The notes: generated from the letters alone by a model not told the origin. A stretch of 64,000 nt of DNA from JASSUD01 sp031963405 (GCA_031963405.1 JASSUJ010000001.1:186001-250000); one strand, 5' to 3'; positions 18,982 through 27,742 are shown, counted from the first letter of the stretch. A program made the numbers and translations.

Positions 18982-19167
18982 ATTCCGTACGACGTGTTTA
19001 AGCGTGGGGAGCAACTCATAAAAGCCATAGGCGTCATTGATGGCCTAAAACATCGAGCGAGACAGGCTGTACATCAGGTTCACAATCAGGTTGAAGTAGA
19101 TGAATTAATTAAGGATTTTGATATGCAGTTAAACGCTGTACTCGTCAACCTTGAGGAGGCAACATGA
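18982..19167 (+). pseudogene. Phage gene 3' remnant upstream of lysis module
   Basis: About 61 codons without a start read IPYDVFKRGEQLIKAIGVID, HRARQAVHQVHNQVEVDELI and LNAVLVNLEEAT, ending in a TGA that overlaps the next ATG (ATGA). The frame and the overlap indicate the end of the preceding phage gene, truncated upstream. Confidence 0.5.
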
Positions 19168-19721
19168 CTTTTATTCAATCCTTAGCGCTTTATCCGCTGA
19201 TGGCGTTAGTTTCCTTACTTTTTACAGCCTTCGCCATGCTGGCGGTTAACTGGTGGGCACCTTTATTCGCTGATGACAAAGGCAACCTACCCGACTGGCT
19301 TAAATGGTTTCAACCCTTCGATTCATCATTAGATGAGGCGTGGCGAGGGGGTTATCTTGACCCCTCATGGGGTGCTTCTCCGGTTAAACGCTACCTTGCT
19401 CGCGTGTATTGGCTCTACCGCAATCCGGCTTCTGGCTTTGATTATTGGGTATTGGGCGTACCGTTTGAGGCCAGACAATGGCGCGTTATCCGATATATTG
19501 ATACGCCTCAATTGGTGCTATTTGTAGCGATTGGTAACAGTTTTAACGTCTATTACCATGGCCGCTTAGGCATGCTCAAACTCGGTTGGAAAGCTTGGAA
19601 TCGTTGGGATGGCAAAGGCTGGCATGCACCTAACTGGCAGCGTTATGCACGCCTGCCGCTGTGTTTCACCGTGAGTCCTTTTAAACGACGGCTTGCCCCT
19701 GATAAACGCAAGACTAGATAG
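19164..19721 (+). CDS. Conserved phage membrane-associated protein
   Basis: The 185-residue protein has one N-terminal hydrophobic segment (YPLMALVSLLFTAFAMLAVN) followed by a tryptophan- and aromatic-rich soluble part (LPDWLKWFQPFDSSL, KRYLARVYWLYRNP, FNVYYHGRLGMLKLGWKAW). The start is supported by GAGGAGG before the ATG. It opens a five- to seven-gene cassette ending in endolysin and spanins, so it belongs to a late phage module. Its precise role is not known. A degraded copy lies at 13355-13802. Confidence 0.75.
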   Translation: MTFIQSLALYPLMALVSLLFTAFAMLAVNWWAPLFADDKGNLPDWLKWFQPFDSSLDEAWRGGYLDPSWGASPVKRYLARVYWLYRNPASGFDYWVLGVPFEARQWRVIRYIDTPQLVLFVAIGNSFNVYYHGRLGMLKLGWKAWNRWDGKGWHAPNWQRYARLPLCFTVSPFKRRLAPDKRKTR

Positions 19722-19741
19722 TTAAATTTATCTCTATCAAC

Positions 19742-19785
19742 CAGAAAGCCCCAACTGTGACGAGCAGTTGGGGCTTTCTGTTTTT
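19742..19785 (+). terminator. Rho-independent terminator inside the phage cassette
   Basis: Two 16-nt arms (19742-19757, 19765-19780) and a 7-nt loop are followed by a five-T run. It lies 20 bases after the stop of the preceding gene, so the holin/endolysin genes need a separate promoter or read-through. Confidence 0.85.
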
Positions 19786-19831
19786 CATCCTCTGAAGCAA
19801 CCAGAAGGAAGAACATGAATTTAGCAAAGAA

Positions 19832-19951
19832 ATGGTGAACGCAATGAAATTATTCGTCGAGCACAAGTCGCTACGCTATGCGTATTACATCGGCCTGGGC
19901 GCTATTTATTTGTTTGGTTTTGTCGCACTGGTTAAAGCGCTTAAAGGGTAA
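19832..19951 (+). CDS. Small phage membrane protein (39 aa)
   Basis: It encodes 39 residues with one hydrophobic span (AYYIGLGAIYLFGFVALV). An overlapping 7-codon frame starts at 19814 after AGGAAG and ends in ATGGTGA, so it may act as a translational leader, or it may be the true N-terminus split by a shift. An alternative start is ATG 19844. Small single-span proteins like this often accompany holins. Confidence 0.45.
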   Translation: MVNAMKLFVEHKSLRYAYYIGLGAIYLFGFVALVKALKG

Positions 19952-19994
19952 GCCGTTTATTCCAAGATGGTAGTTTTTTTATTAAGAGATCAAG

Positions 19995-20360
19995 ATGGCC
20001 GAACCTTTTTCGTCTAGCTCAATGGCAACCGGCTTCGCGCTCGCCTGCGGGGTGAGTCTAGCCAGCTTTTTCCCTGGCGTTGACGGTAATGCGCTAGTCG
20101 GCGCATTTGCAGGCGCAGCTGTTTTTGTGCTGCATGCGCCGACTTTACGCTTAGCACTGCGCATTAGCTATTTTGCGCTCTCTATTGTGGCGGGTTATTT
20201 AGCCGCACCCGAGCTAACCCAATGGCTGCCTATCCATGAACACGGTATTTCCGCTTTTATTGCGTCAGCTGCAGTGATTACCCTCACGCACAAAGGCTTG
20301 GATGCGCTTAACAAGCTAGATCTGTTCGACTGGCTCAAGCGTGGGAGGCAGCCTAAATGA
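19995..20360 (+). CDS. Putative phage holin-family protein
   Basis: The 121-residue protein has three to four hydrophobic segments (SMATGFALACGVSLASFFPG, ALVGAFAGAAVFVLHAP, YFALSIVAGYLAAPEL, ISAFIASAAVITLTHKGLD) and a basic tail (DWLKRGRQPK). It lies directly upstream of the endolysin genes and overlaps the next gene by four bases. Position and topology indicate a holin-like role, releasing endolysin through the inner membrane. Confidence 0.65.
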   Translation: MAEPFSSSSMATGFALACGVSLASFFPGVDGNALVGAFAGAAVFVLHAPTLRLALRISYFALSIVAGYLAAPELTQWLPIHEHGISAFIASAAVITLTHKGLDALNKLDLFDWLKRGRQPK

Positions 20361-20641
20361 ATCAAGTGTTGCTAATGCTCAATGCGCTCGCTGCTTTAGG
20401 CATTACGTTGCGCTTACTCACTTATCAACGTAGCGAATCACCGCATAACTGGCGTATGGCGCTTTTAGCTTATGGGCTCATTGTCGCGTGCGGGATCACG
20501 GTAATACGCACGGTCTGCCGCCAATATACCGGGCCTGTTGATCTGTCTGAAGTGGTGCTCAAATTCACGCTATTGATGGTGATATGGCGTGTACGCGGCA
20601 ATGTCGCTTGTTTGGTGCATCCCGGAAAATGTAATGAATGA
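20357..20641 (+). CDS. Small phage membrane protein, holin-like
   Basis: The 94-residue protein has three hydrophobic stretches (LMLNALAALGITLRL, WRMALLAYGLIVACGITVI, VVLKFTLLMVIWRV) and overlaps both neighbours by a few bases. It is probably the second holin or an antiholin of the cassette; the family is not firmly recognised. Confidence 0.6.
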   Translation: MNQVLLMLNALAALGITLRLLTYQRSESPHNWRMALLAYGLIVACGITVIRTVCRQYTGPVDLSEVVLKFTLLMVIWRVRGNVACLVHPGKCNE

Positions 20642-21059
20642 TAAGCAAATCGCACTACTGTGTGCAGAACTCAAGCGTGATGAAGGGGTACGGCTGAAGC
20701 CTTATCGAGATACGGTCGACAAGCTCACGATTGGTACGGGGCGCAACTTAGATGATGTGGGGATCAGTCTCGCTGAAAACGATTGTTTGTTAATCAATGA
20801 TATTCATCGTGTGGAACGAGATCTCGATCAATATTTGCCGTGGTGGCGCGGGTTAGATGACGTCCGTCAGCGCGTACTTTCCAATATGTGCTTTAACCTA
20901 GGTATCGGTAAATTACTTGGCTTTAAGCAAACGTTACAGCTTATTCAAAGCGGCCAATATGAAGCAGCGGCGAGGGCGATGCTGCAATCTAAGTGGGCTA
21001 ATCAAGTGAAGCAGCGTGCAGTGCGACTAGCAGCCATGATGAGGGTAGGGCAAGCATGA
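20634..21059 (+). CDS. Phage endolysin, GH24 (T4-type) lysozyme
   Basis: The 141-residue protein (ATG 20634, chosen over an upstream GTG because it follows GGAAA and gives the normal family length) has the lysozyme active site RDEGVRLKPYRDTVDKLTIG: Glu, eight residues, Asp, five residues, Thr, as in T4 lysozyme. It continues NMCFNLGIGKLLGFKQTL, a conserved family segment. It cleaves peptidoglycan glycan strands during lysis. No signal peptide is seen, so it depends on the holin. Confidence 0.88.
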   Translation: MNDKQIALLCAELKRDEGVRLKPYRDTVDKLTIGTGRNLDDVGISLAENDCLLINDIHRVERDLDQYLPWWRGLDDVRQRVLSNMCFNLGIGKLLGFKQTLQLIQSGQYEAAARAMLQSKWANQVKQRAVRLAAMMRVGQA

Positions 21060-21589
21060 TTGGCTGGTTCATTCGTTTGATAGGTGGGTCAAGGTTTACG
21101 CTTGCTGCATTCGTGGGGGGACTGCTGGCTGGTAGCATCGTATGGCAATTCCAGACGATGCGCTATGACGTAAAGCTCGCTCTCGCTAACGCAGCACTGA
21201 CCACCTACCAAGCACAGATCGCCGCAGCGCAAGCACAGTTGACCGAAGCCCAAGCCAAGGTCGTCACAAAAGTGGAAGTGCGTTATCGTGATCGTATCAA
21301 AGTCGTCAAACAAAAAGGCGACACCATTATTAGAGAGGTACCTATCTATGTCACCGAACAAGATACTCGCCGCTTTGGCGTTAATGTTGGCTTTGTGCGC
21401 GTGTATAACGCCGCCTTCACAGGGGAACCTGCCGGAGCCGCCGCCGAGTCTGACCGACAACCCGCCGGACTTTCGCTTACTGAACTTGCAGAAGCCAGTG
21501 CCTTTAACGCCAATATCTGTCGGCAGTGGCGAGAGCAGGCGTTAGGGTGGCAGAGGTTCTATCGGAAGTTGCGGGGATTCGAAGATTAG
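21056..21589 (+). CDS. Rz-like inner-membrane spanin
   Basis: The 177-residue protein has one N-terminal membrane span (LAAFVGGLLAGSIVWQF) followed by a long coiled-coil region rich in Ala/Gln (YQAQIAAAQAQLTEAQAKVV). It overlaps the endolysin by four bases and contains a second lysis gene in another frame. This is the i-spanin layout: an inner-membrane anchored rod that meets Rz1 to fuse membranes during lysis. Confidence 0.8.
   Translation: MIGWFIRLIGGSRFTLAAFVGGLLAGSIVWQFQTMRYDVKLALANAALTTYQAQIAAAQAQLTEAQAKVVTKVEVRYRDRIKVVKQKGDTIIREVPIYVTEQDTRRFGVNVGFVRVYNAAFTGEPAGAAAESDRQPAGLSLTELAEASAFNANICRQWREQALGWQRFYRKLRGFED
21348..21545 (+). CDS. Rz1-like outer-membrane lipoprotein spanin (nested)
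   Basis: This 65-residue protein is encoded entirely within the Rz gene in another frame. It starts MSPNKILAALALMLALCAC, a lipoprotein signal with its acylated Cys, then a proline-rich segment (PPSQGNLPEPPPSLTDNPPD). GAGAGG precedes the ATG. The nested proline-rich lipoprotein is the hallmark of Rz1 o-spanins. Confidence 0.8.
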   Translation: MSPNKILAALALMLALCACITPPSQGNLPEPPPSLTDNPPDFRLLNLQKPVPLTPISVGSGESRR

Positions 21590-21628
21590 CGCCGCTACAT
21601 ACTACCGGGTTACTTCTCATTGTCGTGG

Positions 21629-21675
21629 GATTTAGCCATTCAGTAGAGAGCGGCTGCGTTCAGATAGCGTATGGG
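21629..21675 (+). repeat. Dispersed repeat, partner of 429-475
   Basis: The segment starting ttagccattcagt is shared, with about seven mismatches, with 429-475. Both copies lie next to phage-derived fragments. The sequence downstream (to about 21803) carries a short tail frame ending KEMIRDKLLTHFLG. Confidence 0.5.
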
Positions 21676-21801
21676 CGTGATCGCTAATGGCTTATTTCCC
21701 TGTATAAGTTTCCTTAGCTTGCGCAACAAACAACGGTTATTGGGATTGACGCAAGAAGACAAAGAAATGATTCGAGATAAGCTATTGACGCACTTTTTAG
21801 G

Positions 21802-21996
21802 CTAATGACAAGGCTGTGTCTCATTCAGCCAAAGAACACTATAGTGGCAAAGCGTATTGGCGTAATAACTTGTCACTTCGCTAAGTTGCTCTGGCTTTCC
21901 TTTTAATACCTTTTTAGCTTCATCTAGGCACAACATCGCTAAATCTAGCGCGAGGAGACACCCGCGATTAATCGAGTATACCTCTAAGAATGCCAA
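21802..21996 (-). pseudogene. TPR-like protein fragment
   Basis: The 64-codon frame reads LALDLAMLCLDEAKKVLKGK and SEVTSYYANTLCHYSVLWLN. This resembles a helix pair near the N-terminus of the adjacent TPR gene (ARAAVELKPSQPKIKQLVAN). It lies immediately downstream of that gene on the same strand and is best read as a remnant of a paralogue. Confidence 0.35.
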
Positions 21997-22011
21997 CCGG
22001 CAGAAGGACTC

Positions 22012-24006
22012 TTAGCGGCTAGAGCCTCCCGACAAGCCCGACAAACCCCAGAAACCACGAGCCTCTCTTCTCTCTGAGCTCCTCTGTGCTCTGAATTCTT
22101 GCAACGCAGCAGCTTGTTGGGCACGGCGCCGTTCTTTGTCTTGCATTCGGTGCAGGAACGGACTGCTTGGAGGTTCATCCCAAAACGGATGCCAAGCGGG
22201 GGGGGCATAGCGGTACCGCTCCATGGTAGCGATATTAAGAGTCTCTGTGCCAGGCTCAGGCCACATCAGCGCTACACGCCTCAGACTCTCGCTCGCACAA
22301 TATGGGATGGACTCATGCCGAGCCCATGCAATCCTACCGCTCTGAAAATCTTTGAGCAACCTAAGGGCACTGTCTCGGGCCTCAATATCGCGTTGAATAC
22401 ACCCTAGCCGCTCTAATCGATCACATAAGCCACGCAGAAACGGTGCCTCACACGGAGGTTGATTCGATTTTCCCGCGAGCAGGCTTCCTAATAAATCAAG
22501 TCGCCCCTCCATAATCAGCATATCAATAAAGCAGAGTTCTCTATACCAAACAGGGGCGCGCTTGAACCATTCAATGTCACGCAATGCCTTGTTAAAGTTA
22601 TCCCATGCGCCTAAAAGTAGGCTAGGATTAACGGCCTCTGGTATAATCGCCAAGCCGTGACTAAAACCTACCTTTAAACCAAACGCTGTTAAGTACAGTA
22701 CCCCTCTCACGACAGACGGCGCACGGCGCTGTGCTGCTTGCCCAAATGTCTCATTATTCGGTATGTCAGCTAACGCTTTCTGACTATACTCCGCGAGCCA
22801 AATCAGCTCGGGGTAACTCGCATGTTTGAATCTATTGTTGAGTACGTTATTGAGAATATCCTTGACCGTTCGGTCAAGTCCTACTACATTATTAGAAACC
22901 ATCAGATCTAACACGAGTGAAAGGGTCTGCAACAAAGTTTGGACTTGTTCTAAATTGTTCTCGACCTGGATGTTCTGTAGCAAAGGAAGCAACGCCTTCA
23001 ATACTACGACGCAGTCGCCTGATACATAAATATCTTCCTCAAGATTCTTGCGATAAAGCATCATTACCGACAAACCACGCAATAGAGAAAGGTCAAGCAG
23101 ACGACTTTTTTCGAGCTCACCTAACAATGCATTGGTAATGCTGCGATGCAACCCTGAGTCATCGATAGAGGCGAGTGCGACACTTTCTTGTATACGCGCA
23201 AGACCTTTTGGACTAGCTTGTGCCACCTCCCTGGCGTATCCCATCCAGGCTCCTAGACGCAAATGATCATTGTATACAATCCCTCTAGTCCCTCGTGTAT
23301 TCTGAATATTTTGCTGCATATTCTGTATACAGTAAGCCAGATGGCGGGTGTCTTGGATAAGGTCAATCTGGCCCGATGTTGGTACAGAGTACGATAACGC
23401 AGGGGCAGGTTGCAGCTGCTGAGTAAAAAATGGCGAGACGGAGCTCTGAAGACCGTCCATATGTTGGTTAAACTGTGGGTTATCTACTCGATCTAAAGGG
23501 GTACCACGGACGACATTTTGTCTAGGGTCAACCCGGCCTATGCAGTTGGGATTTTGAATGCTGTGCTGAGCAACCTCTTCAAACAACTGATCTGCTAGAG
23601 CTTCTTGTCCCTGACTGCGTAAAAAACTGCTGTACTTATAACCAGTGTTCGCAACCAGTTGCTTTATTTTAGGTTGACTCGGCTTTAACTCAACCGCTGC
23701 CCTTGCATATTCATAAGCACTTTTATAAGCATTTTCAGCCTCACTAAAGTTTCTCTGCCCTTCCAGTACGCGACCACGACCAAGGTAGAGGGCGGCAAGA
23801 GTCCGCTTTACCTCGAATTTGTTCACATCGCTCCGCTCTGCTTTTTCAATCGCTTTGAAATAGCGCGCCCCCGCTTTATTCAGGTCACCTTGCTGTTCAT
23901 AAGCGGCCGCCTTTTTTTGAGAGTTATGGGCCGGCATCAAGGCAATTCCTGTGCTCCCAATGTGGTTTCCCATTGTCCCTACCGCCGTCAGCATTCCCCA
24001 TACCAT
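22012..24006 (-). CDS. TPR-domain protein of unknown function
   Basis: The protein has 664 residues from ATG 24006, chosen because AAGGAG lies just before it; the frame extends 16 codons further upstream. The N-terminal third holds TPR-type helix pairs (YEQQGDLNKAGARYFKAIEK, RNFSEAENAYKSAYEYARAA, FLRSQGQEALADQLFEEVA). The remainder is helical with no recognised domain, ending in a glycine/serine-rich tail (GLSGLSGGSSR). A short hydrophobic N-terminus (VWGMLTAVGTMGNHIG) is too polar for a clear signal. It lies inside the putative tRNA-Pro element and may be cargo acting on host or partner proteins. Confidence 0.7.
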   Translation of the reverse strand: MVWGMLTAVGTMGNHIGSTGIALMPAHNSQKKAAAYEQQGDLNKAGARYFKAIEKAERSDVNKFEVKRTLAALYLGRGRVLEGQRNFSEAENAYKSAYEYARAAVELKPSQPKIKQLVANTGYKYSSFLRSQGQEALADQLFEEVAQHSIQNPNCIGRVDPRQNVVRGTPLDRVDNPQFNQHMDGLQSSVSPFFTQQLQPAPALSYSVPTSGQIDLIQDTRHLAYCIQNMQQNIQNTRGTRGIVYNDHLRLGAWMGYAREVAQASPKGLARIQESVALASIDDSGLHRSITNALLGELEKSRLLDLSLLRGLSVMMLYRKNLEEDIYVSGDCVVVLKALLPLLQNIQVENNLEQVQTLLQTLSLVLDLMVSNNVVGLDRTVKDILNNVLNNRFKHASYPELIWLAEYSQKALADIPNNETFGQAAQRRAPSVVRGVLYLTAFGLKVGFSHGLAIIPEAVNPSLLLGAWDNFNKALRDIEWFKRAPVWYRELCFIDMLIMEGRLDLLGSLLAGKSNQPPCEAPFLRGLCDRLERLGCIQRDIEARDSALRLLKDFQSGRIAWARHESIPYCASESLRRVALMWPEPGTETLNIATMERYRYAPPAWHPFWDEPPSSPFLHRMQDKERRRAQQAAALQEFRAQRSSERREARGFWGLSGLSGGSSR

Positions 24007-24272
24007 TTCTTTCTCCTTGATCCCCCGATGATTCTTTATGCTCTTTTTATGCACAAAATCTATACTGTATTAACCTGGCCCTATAGTGCCAAAGGCTTTC
24101 CAGTGGGCTAGTTAATGCTTTACCGGCACTACGAGAGCTTGATGGATATTGGATGGTGTAAATCTAAGTTTTTAGCCTTAGACCATTAGATAAATAATGT
24201 TAAAAATAAAAAACTCCTATGCTTCAAAAGACAGAAAGGAGAATCTTTCTGCTTTTCTAAACCGGAGCATGT

Positions 24273-24578
24273 ATGGAGAATTTTCGCCAATCAGACTACG
24301 AAATTATCAAAAGAGCCAAGCGTGAATTAGATGTTGAGTTTGAGAAAGCTTTAGATAAATTTCACAAAGGCCGTGAACTGCCTCTTGATAAGCGTATGGA
24401 AGTATTCATTGAACGCATTACACAGAGTATTTAATGTGCAAAAGAAGGAGGGTCTGAGGCTGAAGCCTTTGAAATACTTATTTTGTGTTGGGACGAAGCA
24501 AAAAATATTGAATGCGATATTGTGCATACTCTCTTTACGCATTTGTCAAAAGGCAAGACGGCGAAACATGCGAACTAA
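24273..24578 (+). pseudogene. Small conserved-looking frame split by one in-frame TAA
   Basis: ATG 24273 reads MENFRQSDYEIIKRAKRELD, DKFHKGRELPLDKRMEVFIE and then TAA at 24432. The same frame continues without a gap as CAKEGGSEAEAFEILILCWD and ends KGKTAKHAN at 24578. Either a 53-residue protein is made, or a gene of about 100 codons has acquired one nonsense codon. It is followed by a phage-type regulator whose ATG overlaps its end. Confidence 0.45.
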
Positions 24579-25073
24579 TAGCTCCATCATTTCAACTGCG
24601 CAAACTAAGAGTAATTGCCCCAAGCACCATTGGCTCAGAGGAGTTTTAGAGAAAGCCGCTTTTGCACAGCGATTGCGCCTTGCTTTAAATCAGCTAGCCT
24701 TAAAGGCTGCCTATCTCCCAACTTTAAAGCGGTTAAAGGAGGAACGGATTTAGCCCGGCAGTTTAATTTAAAGCATACCGGCAATAGTGGAGTAACACCG
24801 CAAGCTGCGCATAAATGGCTTACAGGCCAAGTTATACCGACTACAGACAAAATTAAAACCCTAGCCGAATGGCTAGGCGTGACAGCGCATTGGCTGCATT
24901 ATGGGCCGCCGCCTGCAAAATTAATCATTCAGCGTCAGCAGGCAGAAAAAATAAAATCCTCGCCTTCACCGCAAATATTAAAGCTCATCGAAAAAATTGA
25001 AGCATTGCCGGAGCATCAACGTTATTTGATTGAAGAAGTAGTAGCACAGTTCTTTGGAAATTTTTCTGAATAA
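24568..25073 (+). pseudogene. Phage-type XRE regulator, frameshifted
   Basis: From ATG 24568 the first frame reads to FAQRLRLALNQLALKAA, the first helix of an XRE domain. After a shift near 24700-24735 the other frame reads GGTDLARQFNLKHTG, VTPQAAHKWLTGQVIPTTDK, TLAEWLGVTAHWLHYGPPP and ends in a helical tail (IEALPEHQRYLIEEVVAQFF). Together they form one repressor-like regulator of about 165 residues, which in phages controls lysogeny. A second copy of the tail lies at 484-543. Confidence 0.7.
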
Positions 25074-25197
25074 CTGAGTGATTGATGCAGGCCGTGATTC
25101 AGCGGGAAGATGTGGCCTTTATTAATCATATCGAATGCACAAGCATTTTAAAAACATGAATATCTCTCCAATCCTTTAGCCTTTAAAAAGCTATTGA

Positions 25198-25420
25198 TCA
25201 AAGTTGATTCACCCCTCTACCTAGGCTATTCAGCCCAGCGCCATATATCCGATTATTCAGGTATTGACCATATAACTTTAAGTAATTATCCCTGACATGA
25301 TTAAGAATCGTCTTATTGATAGATTGTGTTTGAAGTTGTGCGCTGCTTTTTTTAGTCTCGCAGCTTGGCGTGTTATAGCGATGAGGCAAAGCTACTTTCG
25401 CACGTAATTTAAAGAAGTTT
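25198..25420 (-). pseudogene. Possible remnant of an unknown gene
   Basis: The minus strand has a coherent tail (INKTILNHVRDNYLKLYGQY then LNNRIYGAGLNSLGRGVNQL) ending at 25198. The beginning overlaps the promoter of the divergent gene at 25451 and looks non-coding. No family is recognised. Confidence 0.3.
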
Positions 25421-25450
25421 AGTGTAAGTTGAACTCTTGAAAGGCTGGCT

Positions 25451-26275
25451 ATGCTGACAGATGTGCTTAACCCTATTTTTAATCCTATTCTGATTCCTAT
25501 AGGCAATTACCTACGGCCTGAAACTAAAATTGATGGCAGGTTGTCTGACCTCCAGGATAAGTTGAGCAATTTCAGCAGAAAGAAAACGATAGAAAACCCT
25601 GTGCTTCGCGCACAAATTAGGCAACTATCAAGGGATTTAGGAGCACTTAATCTCACCCGAAATTTTTTACCATCTCAGAAAGATCGAGAAAAAACGCTGA
25701 ATCTTGCGAATGGGATTATTGATTTTGTTGAGGACCAGATATTGCCGTTCTTAGCTAATGTAGACGCGCAGATCAACTCAAACTTAACGAATAAAAGTCA
25801 TCCAGGTATTAACCAAGTGGCAGCAGATAAAATTTATGCTCAGTCCGCGGAAATCTTAGATGAGATCAGCGAGCTAAAATCGCAGAGCGAAAAATTGCCA
25901 TCACTATGGAAAGACACCGCTTGGAAAAACTTAGCACTGCTTGTAGGTATGGCAATATTGTGCACTCTTGGTCAGACGGTAACTGTACTGACAGTAGGAG
26001 TTGGAGCGCTCTGGCTTTTATACGAAGTACACTACAACTATAAAAAAGATATTTTTGATAAAGCGAACGGTTTATTGGATAACCTTGTCGCACACGATAA
26101 CAAAATTAGACAGAATGTTACGGAACATCGGGCGACTTATAATAATTATCAAAACCAAGTATTGGCAAAAAAATGGGAAACGCTGCTATGTTATTTTCAG
26201 ACGTTAGCTAATAATCCTTATATGGTAGAGAATCCAGGTCATCTAAGCATGGAGTTAGAGTTAGAGTTAGATTAG
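25451..26275 (+). CDS. Hypothetical coiled-coil protein with a membrane hairpin
   Basis: The 274-residue protein is helical, with a hydrophobic hairpin near residues 158-190 (LALLVGMAILCTLGQTVTVL then TVGVGALWLLYEVHY). Charged helices flank it. GAAAGG precedes the ATG. The last codons are a three-fold hexanucleotide repeat (gagtta) giving ELELELD, a likely slippage site. No family is recognised. Two membrane segments flanked by coiled coils are common in secreted effectors that insert into host membranes, which is only a suggestion. Confidence 0.6.
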   Translation: MLTDVLNPIFNPILIPIGNYLRPETKIDGRLSDLQDKLSNFSRKKTIENPVLRAQIRQLSRDLGALNLTRNFLPSQKDREKTLNLANGIIDFVEDQILPFLANVDAQINSNLTNKSHPGINQVAADKIYAQSAEILDEISELKSQSEKLPSLWKDTAWKNLALLVGMAILCTLGQTVTVLTVGVGALWLLYEVHYNYKKDIFDKANGLLDNLVAHDNKIRQNVTEHRATYNNYQNQVLAKKWETLLCYFQTLANNPYMVENPGHLSMELELELD

Positions 26276-26382
26276 GATTGCTCTTAGCAGCGGAAGCATT
26301 CGGCACATCTCTAAATTTTTAAAAAAGCTGGAGTTCTGCCTGATACGCCTAGCTAATAGACTAATGAAATACAGGAAAATTT

Positions 26383-26823
26383 ATGTATCCACTATCTTCG
26401 CCTAATAACTCATCTTCATCAGCAGTACGGGATTTTGCTAAAGCTACTCAAGCTACGGGACAAAATTTGGATAATCTGAATGAGATAACTGACCAGGTTA
26501 CGCAACAAATAGTGCAAACAGCTTCACGGAATAAAGAAGAATATACTGTGCTTCTGGATAGGATAGGTAAGGGCAAGACTATCAGCAAAGAGGTGCAAAA
26601 GATATTAGAAGATATTACAGGTCCCGATGGCAGAATAGACCCGGCGAAAAAAGCAAATTTAGAAAGGCACGTTAGAAATTTATCAAAAATATTTAATAAT
26701 ATGGAAGGTATAGTGAGTCCTAGTCTCACTGCGCAGCAGGCAGCTCAACAAGTTCTTTCACAAATGATAGCCGGCGAAGGAAAGGATTTAGGGCCGCTTC
26801 CTCCAGGTTCTGCGCCAGCTTAA
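26383..26823 (+). CDS. Hypothetical soluble helical protein
   Basis: The 146-residue protein has a serine-rich N-terminus (MYPLSSPNNSSSSAVRD), a helical body (ITDQVTQQIVQTASRNKEEY, NLERHVRNLSKIFNNMEGIV) and a proline/glycine tail (LGPLPPGSAPA). There are no membrane segments or Cys. GGAAAA precedes the start. It lies 107 bases after the coiled-coil gene and before a hairpin. The family is not recognised. Confidence 0.55.
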   Translation: MYPLSSPNNSSSSAVRDFAKATQATGQNLDNLNEITDQVTQQIVQTASRNKEEYTVLLDRIGKGKTISKEVQKILEDITGPDGRIDPAKKANLERHVRNLSKIFNNMEGIVSPSLTAQQAAQQVLSQMIAGEGKDLGPLPPGSAPA

Positions 26824-26879
26824 AGTATTAGTCAATACTATCGATACTTTTTGATTTTATTGATTCAGTCAAATACAAC

Positions 26880-26908
26880 GCAAAGCCCTGCTAAAAGCGG
26901 GGCTTTGC
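26880..26908 (+). terminator. Hairpin after the 146-aa protein gene
   Basis: A 12-bp stem (one G-T pair) with a 5-nt loop, 56 bases after the stop codon. There is no T-run after it on the plus strand, so the terminator function is moderate. Confidence 0.5.
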
Positions 26909-27059
26909 ACATGTAACGAGCATGCTTTTAAGAGTTGGATAATCTTAGAGGAAAGCAGGAGAAAAAGCGCTTCACCCTCATTTTTCAAATAAATCTGCTG
27001 GCTAGCACCTAGATTCACTTTTTCTCTCAGAATTTCCGATGTACTCGCTTTTTATGCCT

Positions 27060-27530
27060 CACCTTTTGGCAATAGGACTTTGATTCTTTCTATAGCCTTG
27101 AGAACTCGCCCTCATAAACCTTCACTAGCTTAGGCTCTTGGCGGAAGATATTAAAATTTTCTGCGCTCTTAACCTCGCCACCCTGAGTGAAATCCATCGA
27201 ATCAAAGCCCACTGCGCCATCTACGATGATGAATTTGTGATGCATGGTTGCATAGCGATGGTTGTTTTTAATATTTACCCCCGCATTCGCACCAAATGCA
27301 CTTTAACGCTGCGCGTATGCGCTTCTTTAATGGCTTGCGCGATTTGGTTTGAGGTAAAGCCATATCCGGCTAACAAAATACGCTTGTTGGCTCGTTAAAT
27401 GAGTCGAGCCATCTTCGAAGCGCACGTATGCGTATAGGAAAAGCAAGTTTAAACAGAAGCGCCTGAGTTAAGCACTTGGGTTCGCTATAGGCCGCAACGG
27501 CAAATACACCGCCCAGTAAGGCAACGCATC
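27060..27530 (-). pseudogene. Phospholipase-D-like nuclease, decayed
   Basis: Minus-strand frames give, in order, a signal-like start (VALLGGVFAVAAYSEPK), ILLAGYGFTSNQIAQAIKEA, and after a shift NHRYATMHHKFIIVDGAVGF with the HxK(x4)D catalytic motif, then MDFTQGGEVKSAENFNIFRQ and KLVKVYEGEFSRL followed by a stop. This is the single-HKD PLD/Nuc-like family of secreted nucleases and phospholipases. At least two frameshifts and a stop inactivate it. Confidence 0.7.
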
Positions 27531-27742
27531 ATTTGAGTCGGTTTAGGATTCTGTTTGCAAAGGTTGGAGCAAACGTTCTTTCTTGGTAAGTAATGCGGGA
27601 GAGAGGGTAGAGGGACAGGCTAGAAAAAAGAGAGAGATCTACTAGGAGGCGCTACTGCTTCCTAAAAATAAAAATTGCGGAGCAAGGACGGAATTGCGGA
27701 GCAAAAAGAGCGTTTCAATCTTGCTGAAACCCTGGGTTTTGT

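Noticed and set aside
21089..21460. Minus-strand frame opposite the spanin genes
   Set aside because: It is antisense to Rz/Rz1, whose membrane span, coiled coil and lipobox explain the sequence.
22099..23138. Plus-strand frames inside the TPR gene
   Set aside because: They are opposite a 664-codon gene with a good ribosome binding site and have no features of their own.
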